NCBI RefSeq assembly: GCF_006170445.1
Contig: NZ_VCNA01000003.1
Location: 536,175 to 600,174, forward strand
Reading direction: 5' to 3'
From: Brevibacillus dissolubilis
GTDB taxonomy: Bacteria > Bacillota > Bacilli > Brevibacillales > Brevibacillaceae
DNA length: 64,000 nucleotides
Positions 61,259-64,000 of this stretch are shown here, piece after piece. Each line of letters opens with the position of its first letter. Position 1 is the stretch's first letter. The notes below the pieces were generated by a model that was not told the DNA's origin, searched no databases, and saw nothing but the letters and a program-made list of their open reading frames with translations. The translations under genes were made by a program, and so were the position numbers.

Positions 61259-62497
61259 TTATTGCTGAATCTCCTCGATCCGGATCGCACGCGTGTGGCT
61301 GGTATGGCTCCACACCTGATTTTTCTTGGTAAAGAACGCATAGAAGAATATCGGCAACCAAGTCAAGAAGAATATCGGTAAAAGCAATAGTCCCAAATAC
61401 GCTTTTAGCGGGACCTTCTCCAAATACAAAGCCAGAACCGGCAACAGATAGAAAATTCCCGTGGTCGTATACACGAACCATTCCGGCAAGATTTGGGCTG
61501 CAGGCATGAACACATCCATGTTAAAGAAATGCGCTATGAACAAGAGTGACATCAACGATACAATCAGCACATACATCGGTTGGAACAGATAGAAAGCTGC
61601 ATCCAGCATTCCGATTTTGCCGCGTGTCAGACCGTTTTTCAATACGGACCCGATATAACGCCCAGCAACATCGTAGTGCCCCTGCATCCAACGCAGACGC
61701 TGACGCATAGAAGCTTTCAGATCAACCGGCTTCTCATCCCATACCTTGGTATCATGCGCCCAAGTCGGATAGATGCCGCGCTCAATACAACGGGTCGCAA
61801 ATTCCAAGTCTTCGGTCAAGCTGGTTGCACCCCAGCCCATTTCTTTGAGCAAGTCAGACTCAATACAAAGACCAGTCCCGCCCAACGTGTTAGGCAGACC
61901 AAGATTATGACGCGCCAATTGCCACATCCGATTCGTAAACCAGTATGTAACCGCATAGGAGAGTGTAATCCAAGAATCGAACGGGTTCTTGGAATCGAGA
62001 TAACCTTGGATGACGCGCGCCCCTTTGCACAGGCGGTCGTTCATCACTTGCAGGAAATTCTTCTCCACCAAGTTATCCGCATCAAACATCACGACTGCAT
62101 CATACTGCTTCGGCATGGCCCACAGGTTCTCCAGCATCCACTCGATCCCAAAGCCTTTGCCGCGCTTGGAGCTGTCGAACCGCTCACAGGCATTAGCGCC
62201 ATGCTGACGAACGATCTCCGCCGTGTTATCGGTACAGTTGTCACAAATGACAAAGATGTCATACATCTCGCGAGGATAATCCAGCTTCTTCAAGTTCTCA
62301 ATCAATGGAGCGATTACTGCACTTTCATTATGCGCAGCGACCAACACAGCAAAAGTCTTTTGCGGCTTATGGGTAACCTCTTCCTTTTTGCGGAACAGAC
62401 CACCACAGGAGATTGCTGTCTGATACGTACTCACCAATCCGACTGTTGTGCTAAATCCGATGAATAACCCCTCAATTACATCTTTTATCTCAATCAT
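61259..62497 (-). CDS. Membrane glycosyltransferase family 2
   Basis: 412 residues. One N-terminal helix, then a GT2 catalytic domain: 'FAVLVAAHNESAVIAPLIEN', 'DNCTDNTAEIVRQ', DxD in 'VVMFDADNLV', 'TSLTEDLEFATR' (base), and 'MRQRLRWMQGHYDVA' (QxxRW). Three C-terminal helices follow. The TED and QxxRW motifs mark a processive or hyaluronan/poly-GlcNAc-type enzyme that couples synthesis to export of a polysaccharide; the sugar is not deducible. Clear GAGGAGAAG site before the ATG. Alone on its transcript. Confidence 0.9.
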   Translation of the reverse strand: MIEIKDVIEGLFIGFSTTVGLVSTYQTAISCGGLFRKKEEVTHKPQKTFAVLVAAHNESAVIAPLIENLKKLDYPREMYDIFVICDNCTDNTAEIVRQHGANACERFDSSKRGKGFGIEWMLENLWAMPKQYDAVVMFDADNLVEKNFLQVMNDRLCKGARVIQGYLDSKNPFDSWITLSYAVTYWFTNRMWQLARHNLGLPNTLGGTGLCIESDLLKEMGWGATSLTEDLEFATRCIERGIYPTWAHDTKVWDEKPVDLKASMRQRLRWMQGHYDVAGRYIGSVLKNGLTRGKIGMLDAAFYLFQPMYVLIVSLMSLLFIAHFFNMDVFMPAAQILPEWFVYTTTGIFYLLPVLALYLEKVPLKAYLGLLLLPIFFLTWLPIFFYAFFTKKNQVWSHTSHTRAIRIEEIQQ

Positions 62498-62774
62498 CGA
62501 TTCTTCTCCTCGACCTGTCTTACGTTTCGTTTTACCGTGTCAAACAGGTAGTGTTATATATCTCTGTAAACTCTATTTGCGAGTTTACACGAATCACCAA
62601 TCACCTGCAATCGTTCAATTGTCCGAAAAACAGAGATTAACGGCTCATTTTTCCTATTTGTTATGAGAAATGACGCTTTTACGCAAGGAATCGCAACATC
62701 TTTGCCGATACCTTGTCCCTATCACCATTCCCTCATACTTCTACTTCTATTCGGTTTCCCTCGAAAATAATACA
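62498..62774. other. Intergenic, no gene seen
   Basis: Upstream region of the glycosyltransferase gene and downstream of the tRNA terminator. AT-rich, no frame with a ribosome site. Confidence 0.5.
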
Positions 62775-62803
62775 GAAAAAAAAGCCTTTTTCATGAAAGG
62801 CTT
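62775..62803 (-). terminator. Terminator of the rRNA-tRNA operon
   Basis: AAGCCTTT-CATG-AAAAAGGCTT stem on the minus strand followed by T8, 54 nt after tRNA-Glu. Confidence 0.85.
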
Positions 62804-62856
62804 ACCATCTGACTATCACAACAGTAGATAATCAGCGAGTTGTCGACATATAAGTA

Positions 62857-62933
62857 TGGTGACCCGTAGGGGATTCGAACCCCTGAATGACAGCGTGAAA
62901 GGCTGCTGTGTTAAACCGCTTCACCAACGGGCC
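62857..62933 (-). tRNA. tRNA-Glu(UUC)
   Basis: 77 nt with CCA; anticodon loop CTTTCAC. Last gene of the rRNA-linked tRNA cluster. Confidence 0.96.
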
Positions 62934-62946
62934 AGATGTGTAATTA

Positions 62947-63031
62947 TGGTGCGGTCGGTGAGACTCGAACTCACACGGGTCGCCCCGCCACCCCCTCAAG
63001 ATGGTGCGTCTGCCAATTCCGCCACGACCGC
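62947..63031 (-). tRNA. tRNA-Leu(GAG)
   Basis: 85 nt with CCA and a long variable arm; anticodon loop CTTGAGG/G gives GAG. Acceptor GCGGTCG/CGACCGC-type pairing. Confidence 0.94.
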
Positions 63032-63045
63032 ATATGTTGTATAAA

Positions 63046-63120
63046 TGGTGAGCCTACCAGGAATTGAACCTGGGCACCTGGTTCCGGAGACCAGTGCTCT
63101 ATCCTCTGAGCTATAGGCCC
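63046..63120 (-). tRNA. tRNA-Arg(CCG)
   Basis: 75 nt with CCA; anticodon stem CTGGT/ACCAG and loop CTCCGGA give CCG. Confidence 0.95.
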
Positions 63121-63138
63121 AATATCTTTACATGAAAA

Positions 63139-63214
63139 TGGCGTCCCAGGAGAGAATCGAACTCCCGACCAACCGCTTAGAAGGCGGTTGCTCTATCCGC
63201 TGAGCTACTGGGAC
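63139..63214 (-). tRNA. tRNA-Arg(UCU)
   Basis: 76 nt with CCA; acceptor GTCCCAG/CTGGGAC; anticodon loop CTTCTAA gives UCU. Confidence 0.96.
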
Positions 63215-63220
63215 GCATTT

Positions 63221-63295
63221 TGGAGGGAGTACCCGGATTTGAACCGGGGCATAAGAGTTTTGCAGACTCGTGCCTTACCACTTGGCTATACTCCC
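63221..63295 (-). tRNA. tRNA-Cys(GCA)
   Basis: 75 nt with CCA; acceptor GGGAGTA/TACTCCC; anticodon loop CTGCAAA gives GCA. Confidence 0.96.
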
Positions 63296-63312
63296 ATGTT
63301 CATTCATAAATA

Positions 63313-63389
63313 TGGGGCGATCGAGGGGATTCGAACCCCCGAGTGCCGGAGCCACAATCCGGTGTGTTAACCGCTTCACCACGACCGCC
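63313..63389 (-). tRNA. tRNA-His(GUG)
   Basis: 77 nt with CCA and the extra 5' G (position -1) opposite C73 typical of histidine tRNA; anticodon loop TTGTGGC gives GUG. Confidence 0.96.
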
Positions 63390-63416
63390 ATATTTAATCA
63401 AGAAGCGTTTGAATAC

Positions 63417-63490
63417 TGGCAGGGGCAGTAGGAATCGAACCCACACCAAAGGTTTTGGAGACCTTCGTTCTACCTTTAAACTATGCCCCT
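63417..63490 (-). tRNA. tRNA-Trp(CCA)
   Basis: 74 nt with CCA end; anticodon loop CTCCAAA gives CCA. Confidence 0.96.
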
Positions 63491-63494
63491 AAAA

Positions 63495-63571
63495 TGGTAG
63501 CGGCGGAGGGAGTCGAACCCCCGACCTTTCGGGTATGAACCGAACGCTCTAGCCAGCTAAGCTACGCCGCC
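63495..63571 (-). tRNA. tRNA-Met(CAU), elongator
   Basis: 77 nt with CCA; anticodon loop TTCATAC. The acceptor begins with G pairing to U72, not the unpaired C1 of initiators, so elongator Met is favoured over fMet; a lysidine-modified Ile2 is less likely. Confidence 0.9.
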
Positions 63572-63599
63572 ATACTATTAAAATAATTGCAAATAAAAA

Positions 63600-63690
63600 T
63601 GGCGGAGAGTGAGGGATTCGAACCCTCGCTACACTTGCGCATACTAACGGTTTAGCAAACCGTCCCCTTCGGCCTCTTGGGTAACTCTCC
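63600..63690 (-). tRNA. tRNA-Ser(GCU)
   Basis: 91 nt with CCA and long variable arm; acceptor GGAGAGT/ACTCTCC; anticodon loop TTGCTAA gives GCU. Confidence 0.96.
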
Positions 63691-63695
63691 GCATA

Positions 63696-63770
63696 TGGCT
63701 CCTCAGGACGGACTCGAACCGCCAGCCTACCGGTTAACAGCCGGTTGCTCCACCATTGAGCTACTGAGGA
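63696..63770 (-). tRNA. tRNA-Asn(GUU)
   Basis: 75 nt with CCA; acceptor TCCTCAG/CTGAGGA; anticodon loop CTGTTAA gives GUU. First tRNA after 23S rRNA, about 64 nt from its 3' end. Confidence 0.96.
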
Positions 63771-63833
63771 ACGTTATGAAGGATTTTTTGTACCTTCAAA
63801 ACTGGATATGCAAAACATCAGGCAATGGTTTGT

Positions 63834-64000
63834 GGATAAGTCCTCGACCGATTAGTACTCGTCAGCTCCACGTGTTACCGCGCTTCCACACCGAGCCTAT
63901 CAACCTCATCGTCTATGAGGGGTCTTACTAGCTTGCGCTATGGGAAGTCTCATCTTGAAGGGGGCTTCACGCTTAGATGCTTTCAGCGCTTATCCCGTCC
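63834..64000 (-). rRNA. 23S rRNA, 3' end (partial)
   Basis: The minus strand ends with the conserved 3' domain of bacterial 23S rRNA: GGGATAAGCGCTGAAAGCAT, AAGATGAGACTTCCCAT, GAGTACTAATCGGTCGAGGA. The 5' part lies beyond the window. The mature 3' end is placed by homology and may be off by a few bases. No 5S gene follows. Confidence 0.95.

Overview
The window reads as a chromosomal stretch from a low-to-mid-GC Gram-positive spore-former-type bacterium (Bacillota, Bacillales). Evidence: strong AGGAGG-type ribosome binding sites, GTG/TTG starts, intrinsic hairpin-T terminators, and many proteins with Bacillus counterparts (AcsA, MsmX, YpuI/DUF3907, YkvA, YtqA, AcuB-like, YodPQRST-like). The genus cannot be fixed from sequence alone; an Alicyclobacillaceae/Tumebacillus-like or Brevibacillus-like host is a guess.

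Layout. 1-20 kb is ordinary housekeeping and envelope content: a cut-off DUF3231 gene, a two-gene permease pair, a Pro/Thr-rich protein, acetyl-CoA synthetase, a membrane-anchored metallophosphoesterase, a PucR-type regulator beside an MsmX-type sugar ATPase, a secreted subtilisin-like protease, a quinone-reductase-like flavoprotein, a tetR-hlyD-ABC permease operon, and a tRNA-Ser. 20-44 kb is a polymorphic toxin island transcribed leftwards. A secreted fibronectin-III protein is followed by a 2302-residue WapA/Rhs-type protein and its immunity gene. Behind these lie five displaced Rhs C-terminal tips (orphans), each followed by a different small immunity gene, with transposase scraps at the far end. 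Several orphans are truncated, frameshifted or stitched together by recombination between YD repeats. 44-47 kb holds a chemoreceptor and a second identical tRNA-Ser(UGA).

47.6-58.1 kb is a catabolic block: aldehyde dehydrogenase, GabT, M20 deacylase, two CoA-transferase subunits and a class-III aminotransferase on the minus strand, a divergent PucR-type regulator, then a hydrolase and an AblB/YodP-like acetyltransferase. Read together, these enzymes could take N6-acetyl-beta-lysine through GABA to succinate. 58-62.5 kb carries glycerophosphodiesterase, an AcuB-like CBS-ACT protein, radical-SAM YtqA and a membrane glycosyltransferase. The right edge is the end of an rRNA operon: the 3' part of 23S rRNA followed directly by ten tRNA genes with no 5S gene between.

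Four intergenic elements of about 225-232 nt (13.4, 46.7, 47.3 and 59.8 kb) are imperfect giant hairpins. Their helices are conserved in position and pairing but differ in sequence between copies, while a few unpaired blocks stay constant. This looks like a dispersed structured-RNA or hairpin-repeat family and, with the Rhs orphan array, is the main point of interest.
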